From Pegea sp. RAD2-039 (lineage: Eukaryota; Chordata; Thaliacea; Salpida; Salpidae), in the NCBI GenBank assembly GCA_034620365.1, contig JAQGEQ010000326.1:372001-436000 (forward strand): a stretch of 64,000 nt of DNA, in the 5' to 3' direction. Of this stretch, positions 48,091-60,060 are shown in pieces (the first letter of the stretch is position 1; the number at the start of each line of letters is the position of its first letter). The notes beneath the pieces were generated by a model. It did not search any database, had not been told where the DNA came from, and saw nothing but the letters and a program-made list of their open reading frames with translations. A program made the translations under genes and the position numbers.

Positions 48091-49221
48091 ATGAACTTGA
48101 TACAAGGCAGCAACTTTGCACGAAAAAGAAAACTGTCATCAGATGATGATGAGAAAAGTTTTAATAATAAAACTGCACAAAAGAAAATTTTGGTAAACAC
48201 TTCTAGTGGAGTATATAGCTTGTATAAAAGTCATGCTGATCAAACTAGTTTAAATAATACTAAAGAAAATCCAACAACTACAAGTCTCCCTTATAAAGAG
48301 ACTAACAGCGATAAGAAAGCATTCAAAGGGAAAGAAAATAATGAAGAAAACAAACAATCATCTAATTTCAAAATAAAATATGAATCCTTAGATTGTAACA
48401 AGAAATTTAAATGCAAATCTCAGCTTGTTTATCATGAAAGAACTCATACTGGTGAGAAACCATATGAATGTCTTGTTTGTGAAAGAAAATTTGCACATAA
48501 TTCCAGTCTTTTAATTCATGAAAGAACTCATACTGGTGAGAAGCCACATGAATGTGTTGTTTGTGAAAAGAAGTTTAGTCAAAATTCCAATCTTTTAACT
48601 CATGAAAAAACTCATACTGGTGAGAAGCCATATGAATGCATTGTTTGTGAAAGAAAATTTAGTCAAAAAACCCATTTGTTATGCCATGAAAGAACTCATA
48701 CTGGTGAGAAACCATATGAATGTCTTGTTTGTGAAAGAAAATTTAGTCAAAAACATCATTTGTTAGGTCATGAAAGAACTCATACTGGTGAGAAACCATA
48801 TGAATGTGTTGTTTGTGAAAAGAAGTTTAGTCATAATTCCAATCTTTTAACTCATGAAAGAACTCATACTGGTGAGAAGCCATATGAATGCATTGTTTGT
48901 GAAAGAAAATTTAGTCAAAAAACCCATTTGTTATGCCATGAAAAAACTCATACTGGTGAGAAACCAAATGAATGTCTTGTTTGTGAAAGAAAGTTTAGTC
49001 GAAAATCTAGTCTTTTAAGTCATGAAAGAACTCATACTGGTGAGAAACCATTTAAATGCATTGTTTGTGAAAGAAAATTTAGTCATAGGTCTAGTCTTCT
49101 ATGTCATGAAAGAACCCATACTGGTGAGAAGCCATATGAATGTGCTGTTTGTGGAAGAAGATTTGCCCGAAATTCCAATCTTGTAATTCATGAAAGGACT
49201 CATACTGGCGAGAAACCATAG
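48091..49221 (+). CDS. Intact C2H2 zinc-finger protein, subfamily 2, 10 fingers (first one damaged)
   Basis: 376 codons in one exon, ATG 48091 to TAG 49219-49221. The start follows the TTTTTTCTTCAG acceptor and the conserved CTTGAAA spacer. The N-terminal domain has [28 protein letters not shown] and [15 protein letters not shown]. Finger 1 reads ESLDCNKKF where relatives have ECLDCNKKF, so its first zinc-binding Cys is Ser and it probably does not fold; the following nine fingers have all ligands. Helices recur from a small set (QKTH-C three units apart, HNSN-T, HRSS-C, RNSN-I). Like its relatives it ends [10 protein letters not shown]-stop and is followed by a decayed finger. Presumed nuclear DNA-binding regulator; target unknown. 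Confidence 0.86.
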   Translation: MNLIQGSNFARKRKLSSDDDEKSFNNKTAQKKILVNTSSGVYSLYKSHADQTSLNNTKENPTTTSLPYKETNSDKKAFKGKENNEENKQSSNFKIKYESLDCNKKFKCKSQLVYHERTHTGEKPYECLVCERKFAHNSSLLIHERTHTGEKPHECVVCEKKFSQNSNLLTHEKTHTGEKPYECIVCERKFSQKTHLLCHERTHTGEKPYECLVCERKFSQKHHLLGHERTHTGEKPYECVVCEKKFSHNSNLLTHERTHTGEKPYECIVCERKFSQKTHLLCHEKTHTGEKPNECLVCERKFSRKSSLLSHERTHTGEKPFKCIVCERKFSHRSSLLCHERTHTGEKPYECAVCGRRFARNSNLVIHERTHTGEKP

Positions 49222-50040
49222 GAATAGGTTTTTTTTTGAAAAAAAAAATTAGTTGAAATTCAAGTTGATTACGCTATGAAATGATGCATGTTTCTCAGAA
49301 AAAGTGAGATCATTTTGCTGGTCAAAGTTTACTCACAATTTATAAGAATGAATATATAGCTTTGTGAAGATCAGAGGGTTTAAAAATATAATTTTCAAAA
49401 TTTTTTTTTCATTTTGAGTTGTTTTGATATAATTTATTTTTATTTTATTGATCAAATGGTGTATGTTACAGTAAATAATAATGATTTGAAAAGTTATTCT
49501 TTCTTTTATTGTTTATGATCGGCGGCTTTTATTATTTTTGTAAACGAACTATATCTTATTTCGTTCTTATTCCAAGTTTTTTAAACCTACAAGTATTTTA
49601 TTGTCCCTTATTTATTATCAAAATCTTCTGTATTTAGATTTTAATTTCTTAGTTAATCAATGCTGTGCAAACTGCTGATAGATTTTAGTTTTTGTTTAGA
49701 AATCCGTTTAAAACCTTAAATTTCTGCAACTTATTACTCTTTACAATTTTCTGTTATTTTTTTAATTGAAACTTCAGTTTTTAGTAGATACTCAAAATAA
49801 TTTCAAGAAAATAAAGTTTTAATTCTTAAAATCTCTTTTTTCAAACCTAATGCTGTTTTGTTTATCATTTCATTTTAGAAATAAATACTTTTTAATAAAT
49901 CATTGCATCTTAATAAATCCCTTCTGTTATAGAACTAAGCAGTTTATTACCCGAATGGTTAAAACTAACTTGAAAGATTAAGTTGATGAAAAATTGAAAT
50001 AATTATTTAATTTTCTTAAACTTAGTTAGCAAGCCAGTTA
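49222..50040 (+). repeat. Subfamily 2 3' flank copy
   Basis: Parallel to 17165-18010(+). It begins with the fossil finger (TTGATTACGCTATGAAATG, then ATGCATGTTTCTCAG) and continues with the GATCGGCGGC block near 49518. The would-be AATAAA is AATATA here. Confidence 0.8.
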
Positions 50041-50362
50041 TTACATCTTTACAGTTAAAATTTTTATTACAGTTTAAAAGGTTTGTTGGCTGTTAGAGAA
50101 ACAAACCGACAGCAGATGCAAAGCTTGTAAATGAATTTTATTAATATTCGACCATTCATACAAGAGATTTGATAAGCGCAAGATTTTATTCAAGTAACGT
50201 TTTTTCGCAATTTGTTTCAATATTTTTTTTTATTTTTTTCAAAGCGTTTTTCAAATAATTAAAAAAAAATTAACAAAAAATAAATTTAAAAAAAAAATGA
50301 TAGGAAATTATGGAGGTGCATTTCGAAAAAAAAATCTTTGAATTTTAAAAACTTAAATTATT
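50040..50362 (+). repeat. Repeat fragments
   Basis: The GACAGCAGATGCAA block near 50110 is shared with 18545. Positions 50290-50350 are the left end of the GGAGGTGCATTTCGAAAA repeat, after which a TA microsatellite replaces the rest. Confidence 0.6.
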
Positions 50363-50430
50363 AATTATATATATATATATATATATTATATATAAATATA
50401 TATATATATTATATATATATATATATATTT
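50363..50430. repeat. (TA)n microsatellite
   Basis: Almost uninterrupted alternating A and T of about 68 bp. It could extrude a cruciform or hairpin, and it interrupts the interspersed repeat. Confidence 0.9.
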
Positions 50431-50750
50431 TTTATTATTTTTATTATTTATTATTTACAATCAAATTTTTTTCAACAATATTTGTTGTACTTAGTACGAT
50501 CAATGAAATAGTTTTACTGGTTTTTCTTACTTCAAATTCTTTATTTAAAAACAGATGTTATTCCAACTCATTATTCCAACTCAGAAACAATCTTTTTATA
50601 GTTATAATCCGTTACTACGTCAGTGGTTTGCTTAATTAGTTTTATTTTTTTTTCATTTGAAATAAATCAATTCCCGTTTACCTCAAAATTTGTTAAACTT
50701 TATATAATCATCGATACTATATCTTTTTTAAAATTTCATTTAAATAGTTT
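50431..50750. other. Gene-free repeat remnants
   Basis: Positions 50440-50700 resemble a diverged form of 18900-19140 (TTTATTATTTACAAT, then a TCAATGAAATA-like block). No gene. Confidence 0.45.
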
Positions 50751-51120
50751 TTTTTAACTAAAACTTCAGAAAGCAAAGTCTAAAAATAAACTACTAACAA
50801 TTATTATGAAGAAAACAATGAGCAAAACTCATATTATCAAAATAAATTTATTTATTTTTAAACAAATGGTTCAGTAAACCGCAAATTCAAAACTTAACAT
50901 AATTCATATAAGTCCCTTAATAACCTGCAAGAAACTGTGCGAGGCGGCTACTGCAGCCAGTGCCAAGGTCACATCCATTTGCATCATCAAATTAAACAAT
51001 TAAAAACATACTCAGTCAGTTAGTCTCACTTAAAGCTTAAAAGGAAATAAATAAAGTCTCTCTCTGGTTGAATCAATCCACTGACATCTGTTGTATCAGA
51101 AACTATTATCTCTAATTAAG
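50750..51120 (-). repeat. GC-richer element, copy 2 (inverse of 45190-45600)
   Basis: The core GGCGGCTACTGCAGCCAGTG near 50942 is the counterpart of the core near 45386. A related partial piece (GAATCAATCCATTGACAT, then ATATCAGAAACTGTAATC) lies at 58305-58355. Confidence 0.65.
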
Positions 51121-51224
51121 GATTTGATTTTACCAAAAATCAAATGAAAAAAAGTAAAGAAAAAATAATTTTTGCTGAATGTTTACTTTAACAATATAAA
51201 TTTAGCGCAGTTGATATTACACAG

Positions 51225-51278
51225 GATGATGTCATCACTTCCTCTCAAAACATCAACAGCCTCGGGGAAATGAGTCAG
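51225..51278 (+). other. 54-nt exon-like block, copy 2
   Basis: Reads DDVITSSQNINSLGEMSQ, flanked by ATTACACAG (acceptor-like) and GTTTTATC (weak donor-like). Homologous to 7015-7068(-). Confidence 0.35.
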
Positions 51279-51339
51279 GTTTTATCACAATCGAATATAC
51301 TCAAAATTTAGTTTTATTCATTTTTCTATTAGAAGATTA

Positions 51340-52362
51340 AAGATCTCAAAAAAAATTGAACTGTACAAATATCGTTTCTTGGGAGTTTTTTTTTTTTAAA
51401 ACTAAATCTGGATTAAAAATTTCAGCTTAATTTTATATGTTTTTTATAGGTTTTGACAAAATAAGTTTAAATTATTAATATTTAAAAGAAACTTCTAGAA
51501 AATTAATACTTTTATATTGCTTTAAAAGAAACAAAACAGGAATGCAAGCTGCATTAACAAATTCTCTTAATAAGTCTAGATTTGTAGTTACTCAATATTG
51601 CTGAAAAATTTTAATGCACAACAAATATTAATAGCAAAGCAGTAAAATCATCAAAATAATAATCGACAAGTTACAAAATCCAAACTGCAGAAACTTCTAG
51701 AACTTTGATTCTGTCATCATAAATCACGTGCAAATATTTTTATGTTTCTAACAATGCTTTCAGAATTATGATTTCTACAAACTTTTTTGAAGATCAATAA
51801 ATCACTTTTATGAATTAAACATATATATATCTTGTTAAATATACTTAAACAGAATATGCTTGGTAACGTCAACTGTGTTGTATAAATTGCTCAAAGGGAG
51901 TGCTTTATTATCTTTTGCATCTTCTAGTTGATTGCAGGCTTAATGTTGATAAAATATTACAATTGGTGTTACATGATCCGGAATTGTTTTCGACGTCTTG
52001 TAATAATTTCTAGCTTGCTTAATTTTATGAAAAATTGCTTTTCTTTACTATTTTAAAGTTTTAAAGGTTTAAAAGGCTAAGAACATTTTGTTTTAATAAA
52101 GTTCATTCTAAATACTATTATGTATGTGAAACATGATAAATTTATGGTTTAGCCTTCTAGAAAACTTTTGTTTAAACGTGAATGGTTTACTGTTACAATT
52201 TGTATACAAACTATATCACATGAAATAAATTAATAAGGAATATAACTCTGTATGAAAATTTTTAAATTAACTATGTATTGTTTCATTAGTATTTTTTTAA
52301 ATTTGTAATAAACGTTTTAATTATGAAAATTTAATTTTTAAATTCAGATTATTAAGTAAACA
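51340..52362 (+). repeat. Subfamily 1 5' flank copy
   Basis: Parallel to 61150-61996(+) and inverse to 3482-4560. Contains CATATATATAT near 51820 and GTAACGTCAACTGTG near 51861. Ends in the acceptor-like TTTTTAAATTCAG before the lost start at 52363. Confidence 0.8.
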
Positions 52363-53072
52363 ACGAATTTGCTGAACGACAAAAAACTAAATCGAAAAAG
52401 AAAACTTTCATTGGATTATAGTAAGAACAGTTTTATAAAAAAAAACTGCAGAAGATACAATTTTAAAAAACTCTTCCAGTGGAGCTTATAGCAAGTATAA
52501 GAATCACGTTGATCAAACTAGTTTAAACAGTTTAAAAGAAGATACACCAAGTACAAGTTACTCATATGAAGAAGTTGGTAAGAATGCAAAAGCAGACCAA
52601 GAAAAAATAACCAAACTTGTAAGTAACCATAAATCTTCTTTGGAAAACAAGAATAAATGCTTGGTTTGTAACAAACATTTTGCATCCAAATCTAAGCTTG
52701 TCATTCACAAAAGAACTCACTGGTGAGAAGCCATTTGAATGTATTGCTTGTGGACAAAAATTTAGTCATAGATCTAGTCTTCTACGTCATGAAAGAACTC
52801 ATACTGGTGAGAAACCATCTGAATGTATAGTTTGTGAAAGAAGATTTAGTCAAAAAACCCATTTGTTATGTCATGAAAGAACTCATACTGGTGAGAAACC
52901 ATATGAATGCATTGTTTGTGAAAGAAAATTTAGTCATAGGTCTAGTCTTTTAAGTCATGAAAGAACTCATACTGGCGAGAAGCCATATGAATGTGCTGTT
53001 TGTGGAAGAAAATTTAGTCAAAATTCCAGTCTTTCATACCACAAAAGAACTCATTTTAATCGTAAGAAGTAA
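52363..53072 (+). pseudogene. Subfamily 1 zinc-finger pseudogene, five fingers
   Basis: The homologous start codon is ACG (52363-52365). The N-terminal domain (NRKRKLSLDYSKNSF, HVDQTSLNS, STSYSYEEV) has one extra base in an A-run near 52435-52445. Finger 1 ([17 protein letters not shown]) is followed by a 2-bp deletion near 52718 (AACTCACTGGT for AACTCATACTGGT). After it, four complete fingers read cleanly: [21 protein letters not shown] and QNSSLSY helices, the last ending KRTHFNRKK-stop. It carries a type 3 3' flank like the 30.5 kb gene, whereas its N-terminus is subfamily 1, so modules have been exchanged here too. Confidence 0.85.
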
Positions 53073-53117
53073 AATCATTTTGCTGGTAAACGTTTACTCA
53101 CAATTCAAGTATGGATA

Positions 53118-53123
53118 AATAAA
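53118..53123 (+). other. Candidate polyadenylation signal AATAAA
   Basis: 46 bp after the 53072 stop. The paralogous positions near 30485 and 23275 (minus strand) have lost the hexamer. Confidence 0.4.
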
Positions 53124-53591
53124 AATATTTTTAAACTAAAAAGTAACTTAACTATATAAAGATCTTGGAGTTTAAACGAAATGAAATAATAATTTTTTGT
53201 TTGGCTGGTTGTTGCAATTTATGCTGTAATTAACTATTTTAATGATTGCTCTATTATTGAAATAGTGTGTAAATCTGCAATAAATAATACAGGTTATTCA
53301 TTTAATTTTTTACTTTAAACTAAAGTTAGTATTCTTATGTTGTTATTTTCGTAAATCGTTTTTATAAACTATTAAAAAATTTGCTTGTATTCATTAATTT
53401 TCAAAGTTTGTATTTTATGTATTTGATAACATCTTCTATTATATTTCAACAAGTTTTTGGAAGTAATTAAATTTTTATAGTTGACAAAGGCAATTGAAAT
53501 CGCGGTTACTTTTTAGTTACCCTCAAAAGATTCGTTAAATCTTTATATGTTTGTAAAACATAACTGATTATTTTTGTGTTTTTTTTTTATT

Positions 53592-53756
53592 ATGAAAGTA
53601 AAACTACAGTTTTTAGTAATTATTGCAATTTTTACGAGAAAACTAATGTTTGAAATCTTAAAATCTTTTTCCTTTCTTAAAATGCTTGTTGGAGATAAAA
53701 ACAATAAACGTTATTATCCTTTTAATACTATAAATTTTGATAATGAAGTTTTTTAA
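53592..53756 (+). CDS. Conserved small ORF in type 3 3' flank, copy 3
   Basis: 54 codons from ATG, begins MKVKLQFLVIIAIF. Counterpart of 22635-22799 and 29849-30013. See the first copy for interpretation. Confidence 0.25.
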   Translation: MKVKLQFLVIIAIFTRKLMFEILKSFSFLKMLVGDKNNKRYYPFNTINFDNEVF

Positions 53757-54479
53757 CATTTTATAGTATCGACAATTACATCATCCTAAATAAATCATCT
53801 TCTATAAAACTTGACTATTTTTTACCCAAATAGTTAGATCAAAATTAACAGATTGAGGTTTTAAAATAGCTTAAAATACTTTATAATTTTGTAACACCAG
53901 AAATACGGCAGAAAAACTAATATTTTCTTATCGGTTACTACTCCATCATTTTTAAACTTTACGATTAATATTCTTGTAAGCAAGTCGCTAGAGTGTTTTA
54001 AACTGTTCGGTTTACTACTTCTACGTTAGATATATAACTGTAGATCCATTTCAGCTCTTGGTAATTCTAATTATCGAACCAACCATTAAGTTGTTTATTT
54101 AAATGGAACTCTAATTATCCAAACAAACCACAACAAACCAAAACACCTAACCAAATCATCGGTGCAGTAACTGATTGTAACTATAAACAGATTATTCCTT
54201 AGTTGAAATAATCTTATGAAAAAGTCTTATGAAATAACATTTTTTTGGAATCAAGAATTTACCACTAAATGTAAACTAATAAATAATAAAAATAAGTATT
54301 TAAAGTTGCTAATACCAACAAAACAGCTAAAATATCTTAAGGATGATACCTTCCAAAGAGTGAATTTTAAACAATTTTTAATCTTGGTATAAAGTCTTAC
54401 AATATGAGTTAGTATTTTTAAGTTAAAAAAATTAAATAAAAATATTTGCCTCAAATTTGAAATACTCTTATAAGTTATA

Positions 54480-56400
54480 TTATTTTATAGATTTTTGAGA
54501 TACACATCGCACATTTTGTACCGTTGTTTTTTGAATTTTTTTTTTGTGAAGATTTAACAATTCTTAATTAATACTTTAAAATCATTCATAAAACCATCAA
54601 TGTAACAAATCAACATTTACCATTACGTCTGATGTATTGGCATTACATTAAGAAAACTACAATATAACAAAGAATATAAAAAAGGAAAAACATTCTATCT
54701 CATTTAGCAACTTATTCCGTTGTTCGAGATTTAAAGATGAAAAACCATCAAAAGTCACAGGCGCTCAAAAGGATCTACAGAAAAAGAAATCTGACAATAA
54801 AATGTACAAATCTTGTATTAATTTGTGAAGAAATATATGTGTGAAGAAATAGGAACTAAAATACAAACAAATCTGATGTTTAAGTAATGAAACAAAACGG
54901 TTCACAAACATTCTAGCAAATTAAAGCAATTTCATCGATTAGATTAAAATAGACTGGTAACAAATTAGCATTTATTAGTTCTCCTGTTTTACGTATAAAG
55001 TTACAAAATAAGGAAAGTAATTCAAACTGTTTTAGCAACTCAATATGTTAATTTTGAAGATGTTAATTTCAAAAGACCAATCGGGTAATTTATGGACTAG
55101 TAATTTTGGAGATGATTTTATTTCATATAGTATATTATATATAATAGTTTTAGAATATCAACCAATTTTTTTATATGGTTTTTCAAAAAAAATCTACATT
55201 TAATAAAACCAGAAATCTACAACCGATTTCTAAAATTTAATTGCAAAAAAGTAATGTCCATAAAAAAAAATTCAAGATTACTAAGAAACTAAAGTTGCAA
55301 AATCTAACCGTGACTAAAAGAATGTTCGAAAAAACTGCATAAGCAGTAAAGTTACAAGCCAGCAAAAAATGATTAGGTAAAGATCAAATTATCTTAATTG
55401 ATTTTTAGATAAAATTGTATATAAGCTTCCTTCAACTTATAAAGAATTACTTCAAGGTTTATCACAGGCGTTTTAAGTTAATTTTTTTAAATAAACTACA
55501 AAGAATAATAATTTACTCTTATGACAATTAAAGTTTACAAAATTATGTTATCAAATATTTTGATGTTCTTAAAAAGAAATATATAATTTTGTCAATTTTA
55601 GTTTGTTTTATCTAATAACTTAAACTGTATAGATCATTTTTAGTTTCACAAATAGGTAAAGTTAAAGCAGAGCAACTTTTTTTATAAATTTTTGCTGTTT
55701 GATACACTTAGCTAATAGCCTTCATTTTTGAGTTATATTTCATTTAAGTAAAATTACTTTTGCTATTTGATAGAAAAACAAGTTCTACTATATTTGTATA
55801 TGTACAAATAAAACGTGTTAAAAATACAACTAAATAATATACATTTCAAAAAGAAGTTAGATGAGTCGCCTTTATATCGTCGTTTGAAATTTCTGACAAA
55901 ATTTATATCAGAAACTGTGATCTGAGAATCATTGGTTGACTGAAAGTTTTCATAATTGAAAGAGAAAAATTGAATTACAAAATCGTAGTAAAAAGTTAAA
56001 AGTAGAGATGAAAAAAATTGATATTAAAATTTAAAAGCAACTTTTTCATTGATTTGTTTACCTCGGATATTTAAACCTTTTATCATCAAATGAATAAAAG
56101 CAGTATAAAAAAAGTTTCTAAAAAAAAGCTGAATATCATCTTATCAGTTTCCATCAATAAAATTTATTTTAGATAATAAAATTAAAAATTAGCTTTTGTT
56201 CAAAATCAGCAGCGGTATATGCAATCCTCTTAAGACGTAAATAATATTGTGAATTGTTTCCAAAAAAGTGAAATAAAAGGCTTTTTAGAGTTACTAACCA
56301 TTATTAACCAGTTTCAAAGGATATTTGTAATAAAACTGGAAGCAGTTTTCGAATTAGTAATGTAATATCATTGTTAGCAGATACATTTTTAAGAGAATAG
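54480..56400 (-). repeat. Inverse of 20050-21960
   Basis: Long inverted duplication partner. It includes the block with TCGTCGTTTGAAATTTCTG near 55877, whose counterpart is near 20505. No gene. Confidence 0.75.
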
Positions 56401-56950
56401 TTAGCTTGAACTAGTTTCAAAAATTCATCACAAAAAAATTGTGTTTGAAAATGTTATGTGTGACATAATCAAAAAAACATTATTTTCCAATATTTTCAAA
56501 TAATGCGAAGTATAATTCACTTCTAGTATATAATTATATAAATATTATCTAAGTATATAATATTATATAATAACTATAAAACTAAATTTAATCAACTGTT
56601 TTCCTAAAATACTTAAATAAGTTTAGAATAACATTAGTAAGATCAAAGAAAAATATTATCTAACAAATTCTACCATGTCAATTAATTAAGAGTCATAGAA
56701 AAACTGACCTTAACAATTTATTTGCAGTTTGTCTCACTTTTATTGGAAATTCTTTTATTAGACTGTAAATCAAAAAATATTGTCAAATAAAAATAGATTT
56801 TAATATTTATTTTTCAGCTACAACATGTCGCTGTAATAATTTTATTTTCATATTTTGTAAAATTGTAAATTTCTCCTTAGATCTGTTTGATAAATAGTCT
56901 AAGACTTTGAACTTGAAAGACTTTATTTTTTAATATTTGTAAAAATTTTA
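56400..56950 (-). repeat. Inverse of 12540-12960
   Basis: Contains ACATGTCGCTGTAATAAT near 56824, counterpart of 12645-12665. Includes about 100 bp (near 56660-56760) absent from the other copy. Confidence 0.65.
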
Positions 56951-57800
56951 TTCAATTTTATTCGATTTATTAATCTTCAAAAAAGTTTGTAGAAATCATA
57001 ATTTTGAAAGCAATGTTAGAAACATAATAATATTTGCACGTAAATTATGATGACAGAATAAAAGTTCTAGAATCTTCTGCTGTTTGGATTTTGTAACTTG
57101 TCGATTATTATTTTGATGCTTTTACTGTATTGCTATTAATATTTGTTGTGCATTAAAATTTTTTTCTAATTTTGAGTAACTGCAAATCTAAACTTATTAA
57201 GAGAATTTGTTAATGCAACTTGCATTCATTTTTTGTTTCTTTTAGAGCTACATAAAAGTATTAATTTTCTAAATAAATTTTGTCAAAACAATGTAAAAAA
57301 CATATAATATTGAGCTGAAAACTCTATCTTAAAAAGTTTAATTCAGATTTAGTTTGAAAAGAAAAAAAAACTTTCAAAAAAACGATATTTGTACAGTTCA
57401 TTTTTTGTTTGAGGTCTATAAATTTTATTAGAAAGCTCTTATTAAGGTTATTGATAAAAACATTTAACTTTGTGATAAAAGAATAACTTTCTAATATTGC
57501 TTTGTGATTTGGTTACATTTCTTTTATATGTTTAAATACAAACTATTTTAAATGAGAATGTTTTAGGTATTCATAACCTAATTAACTACATTAGTAATTT
57601 ATAACGAGGCTTATAATTTAAAAGAAACTAATGTATAAATAGATGTTTCTTACTAATTGATCACAATTTAAAGATTAGTAATTATAGTATTACTAATTAT
57701 AATATTAATATATAATTATTAATCATATTATAGTATTTTTATTATGATATCTAAGATTTTTTGTTGTTAATAGTATCTCTCAGTAGGATTTCATCAGCTT
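56950..57800 (-). repeat. Subfamily 1 5' flank copy without a gene
   Basis: Runs parallel to 4070-4930. Sharp junctions at about 56950 and 57797 join it to unrelated duplicated segments. Confidence 0.75.
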
Positions 57801-58260
57801 TGATAGAAAAGAAGTAAAATTAAATTTTGAACAAACAACTGATACATTGATAAACGGGTAGGATTGAGTGACGTCATCATCATCAATGTGATGAAAAATT
57901 TGATTACGATATTATGATATTAATAATGACGTCATCAGTTTATCTTCATAAAACAATTGAAATGGTGATAGCACCACGGGCGTCATTAATAATTTATAAA
58001 TTTATGCATTTACTTTAAAAACTAATCGAATTAGTCTATGTCATCATCATAATCTAATATGATGACGTCATCCGTTTGAACACTTTGTTGTGAGTGAAAC
58101 GATAAATTGATTTCAAATTAGAAAATCTGTTTAAAGAACTTACTGAACAAAGTTCATTCAAAATATTACATAAAAAGTAAAATAAAATAATTGGGAAAAA
58201 ATGAAATTGAGTCAAGTATAATAATATTCTTCGTAAGAAAAATTCATTCTCTTAAAATTG
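57800..58260 (-). repeat. Inverse of 8680-9140, with three TGACGTCA sites
   Basis: Perfect octamers start at 57869, 57927 and 58063. The GGGCGTCATTAATAATTTAT block near 57978 mirrors 8944-8970. Confidence 0.75.
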
Positions 58261-58679
58261 AACCAACAAACACTGAATTGAAGCAAGTTTATAAATCTTA
58301 CTCTGACTGAATCAATCCATTGACATAAATTATATCAGAAACTGTAATCAGTGTTTAGAGAATTGACTAAAAGTATTTTTGAGTAGACATTGTTGAAGCA
58401 AAATTAATTTATATATCTGTTTATTGAGATGTTGTATTCCAGTTACTATGGCTGTTATATTCTCACTATTTATTACCTATTAACGGTTATGTAATTATTT
58501 ATCTTGTAATTATATTTATTATAATTTTTGATAAAATTTATCAATTTGAGAATGAAGGCCAAATAGTTTTTAAAAAGTAAATCAAATATTTTAAGACTTT
58601 AGATCTTAAACCAGTCACTTCTTCATGTTTTTAAACACAATAGCAACATAATATACGGGGTTTCCAAAAGATCTTACAT
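58260..58679 (-). repeat. 3' flank of the 58680 gene
   Basis: Inverse of 44883-45280. No gene. Confidence 0.7.
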
Positions 58680-59150
58680 TTACAGATCAACATATTCTTT
58701 TTCACATTTGCATATTCTATCATGAATTAAACGATTTGAATTTCGACTAAACTTTCTTTCACAAACGATATATTCATATGGCTTCTCACCAGTATGAGTT
58801 CTTTCGTGAATTATAGCTTTAAATTTGAATTTTAAATGTCTGATAAAATCTAAGCATTCATTCTTGTTCCTGAAAGAAGATTTATTTTTATTTTCAAGTC
58901 TGGTACCTTTTTCTTTGTGTGCTTTTGCAGCCTTGGTAATTTCTTCATAAGAGTAACTAGTACTTGGTGTATCTCCTTTAATACTGCTTAAATTAGCTTC
59001 ACCAACGTGTATTTCATACTTGCTATTATTTCCACTAGAAGAGTTTTGCAAATTTGTCTCTTCTGCAGTTTTCCTCGTAAAACTGTTCTTACTATCATCC
59101 AATGAAAGTTTTCTTTTACGGTCTAGTATTTTGTCGTTCATCAAATTCAT
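58680..59150 (-). CDS. N-terminal-domain protein of the zinc-finger family with eroded fingers
   Basis: An uninterrupted 156-codon frame from a genuine ATG (59150) to TAA. Residues 1-100 are a well-kept subfamily 1 domain: DRKRKLSLDDSKNSF, the SSSG-NSKYEIHV block, PSTSYSYEEITKAAKA and a charged KEKGTRLENKNK stretch. Only two finger-like units follow and both lack zinc ligands. Finger 1 reads CLDFIRHL, with the second Cys replaced; finger 2 begins YEYIVC, with the first Cys replaced by Tyr, and its final His position is Cys (HDRIC). The reading frame has survived while DNA-binding residues were lost, so either the domain works alone (for example as a competitor of full-length paralogues) or the gene is at an early stage of decay. 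The duplicated locus at 44770 is far more degraded. Confidence 0.6.
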   Translation of the reverse strand: MNLMNDKILDRKRKLSLDDSKNSFTRKTAEETNLQNSSSGNNSKYEIHVGEANLSSIKGDTPSTSYSYEEITKAAKAHKEKGTRLENKNKSSFRNKNECLDFIRHLKFKFKAIIHERTHTGEKPYEYIVCERKFSRNSNRLIHDRICKCEKEYVDL

Positions 59151-60060
59151 TGTTTCCTTAATATTCTAAATTTAAAGAAAAAATTCTAATTAATAAAACG
59201 TCTATTACAAATTTAAAAAATGTTAATGAAAAAATACATATTTAATCAAAAACTTTCATGGATGATTTTTGTCAATACTTTTAATAATAAATTATTTATG
59301 ATAAATTCATAAAGTTTATTACCAATTGTAGCATTAAAACCATTTAAAGAAAAGTTTTTTAAAAAGCTAAAATATAAATTTATCAAGTTTCACAAACATG
59401 ATGGTGTTTAAAATGAACTTTGTTAAAGCAATATTTTGATAACTTTGGCTATTAAAAAATGCTTGCTTATATTTCAATATCGAGATAACAATTATTGAAT
59501 TATATATTCTAATAAAAAGCAATATCTATAATAAAGACCTTATTGTCTTACATGTAGCATTTGTGAGCAAAAGATCGTTTCTTTGTGGAAATTATAAAGC
59601 AAGTTTAACAACTAAATATTATAATGTATGCAAGAAATATATGTTATAACAGTTTAAACAAAGAAGAAAAAATAAACCTTTTCTCTAAAGAATTAAAGAA
59701 CAATGTTTTAAACACTTTTTCCAACATTTAAGTGTTAGGTTTTCAATAAAATTTAATTTTATGACGTAACATAGATAGAGAGAAATAATTAATTCAGGAA
59801 ATGTACTAAAAATCTATAAGAACTTATAAGACTAAATTTAATACTTGTTAAAAGTTTTATTCAAAATTTAGGAGTTGATTTGGGCTTAGAAAATAAGCAG
59901 AAAAGAAAAATAATTAAATTGGCAACTTCAAGAACATAATACAAAAAATAAAAAAAAGCTATACGTCGAAAGCTCAACTATTGGAAATTAATTATTTAAA
60001 TACTATTTAATTTTCTAGGAGATATGCATAACAGATAAGCCAATATAAAGTAAAAAAATT
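59151..60060 (-). repeat. 5' flank of the 58680 gene
   Basis: The proximal part is shared with all subfamily 1 flanks. From about 59400 it mirrors 44130-44700. No other gene. Confidence 0.7.
59546..59590 (-). promoter_or_regulatory. Conserved upstream block with candidate 5' splice site GTAAGA
   Basis: On the minus strand CACAAATGCTACAT is followed by GTAAGACAAT, about 400 bp upstream of the ATG. It is the subfamily 1 counterpart of the TCGTAACTGCTATAT / GTAAAAC block of subfamily 2 genes and an even better donor consensus. Confidence 0.4.

Larger units (their letters stand above)
53073..54480 (+). repeat. Type 3 3' flank copy followed by a repeat
   Basis: Paralogous to 29480-30526(-) and 22190-23310(-). 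From about 54240 it continues as the inverse of 21920-22150. Confidence 0.8.
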
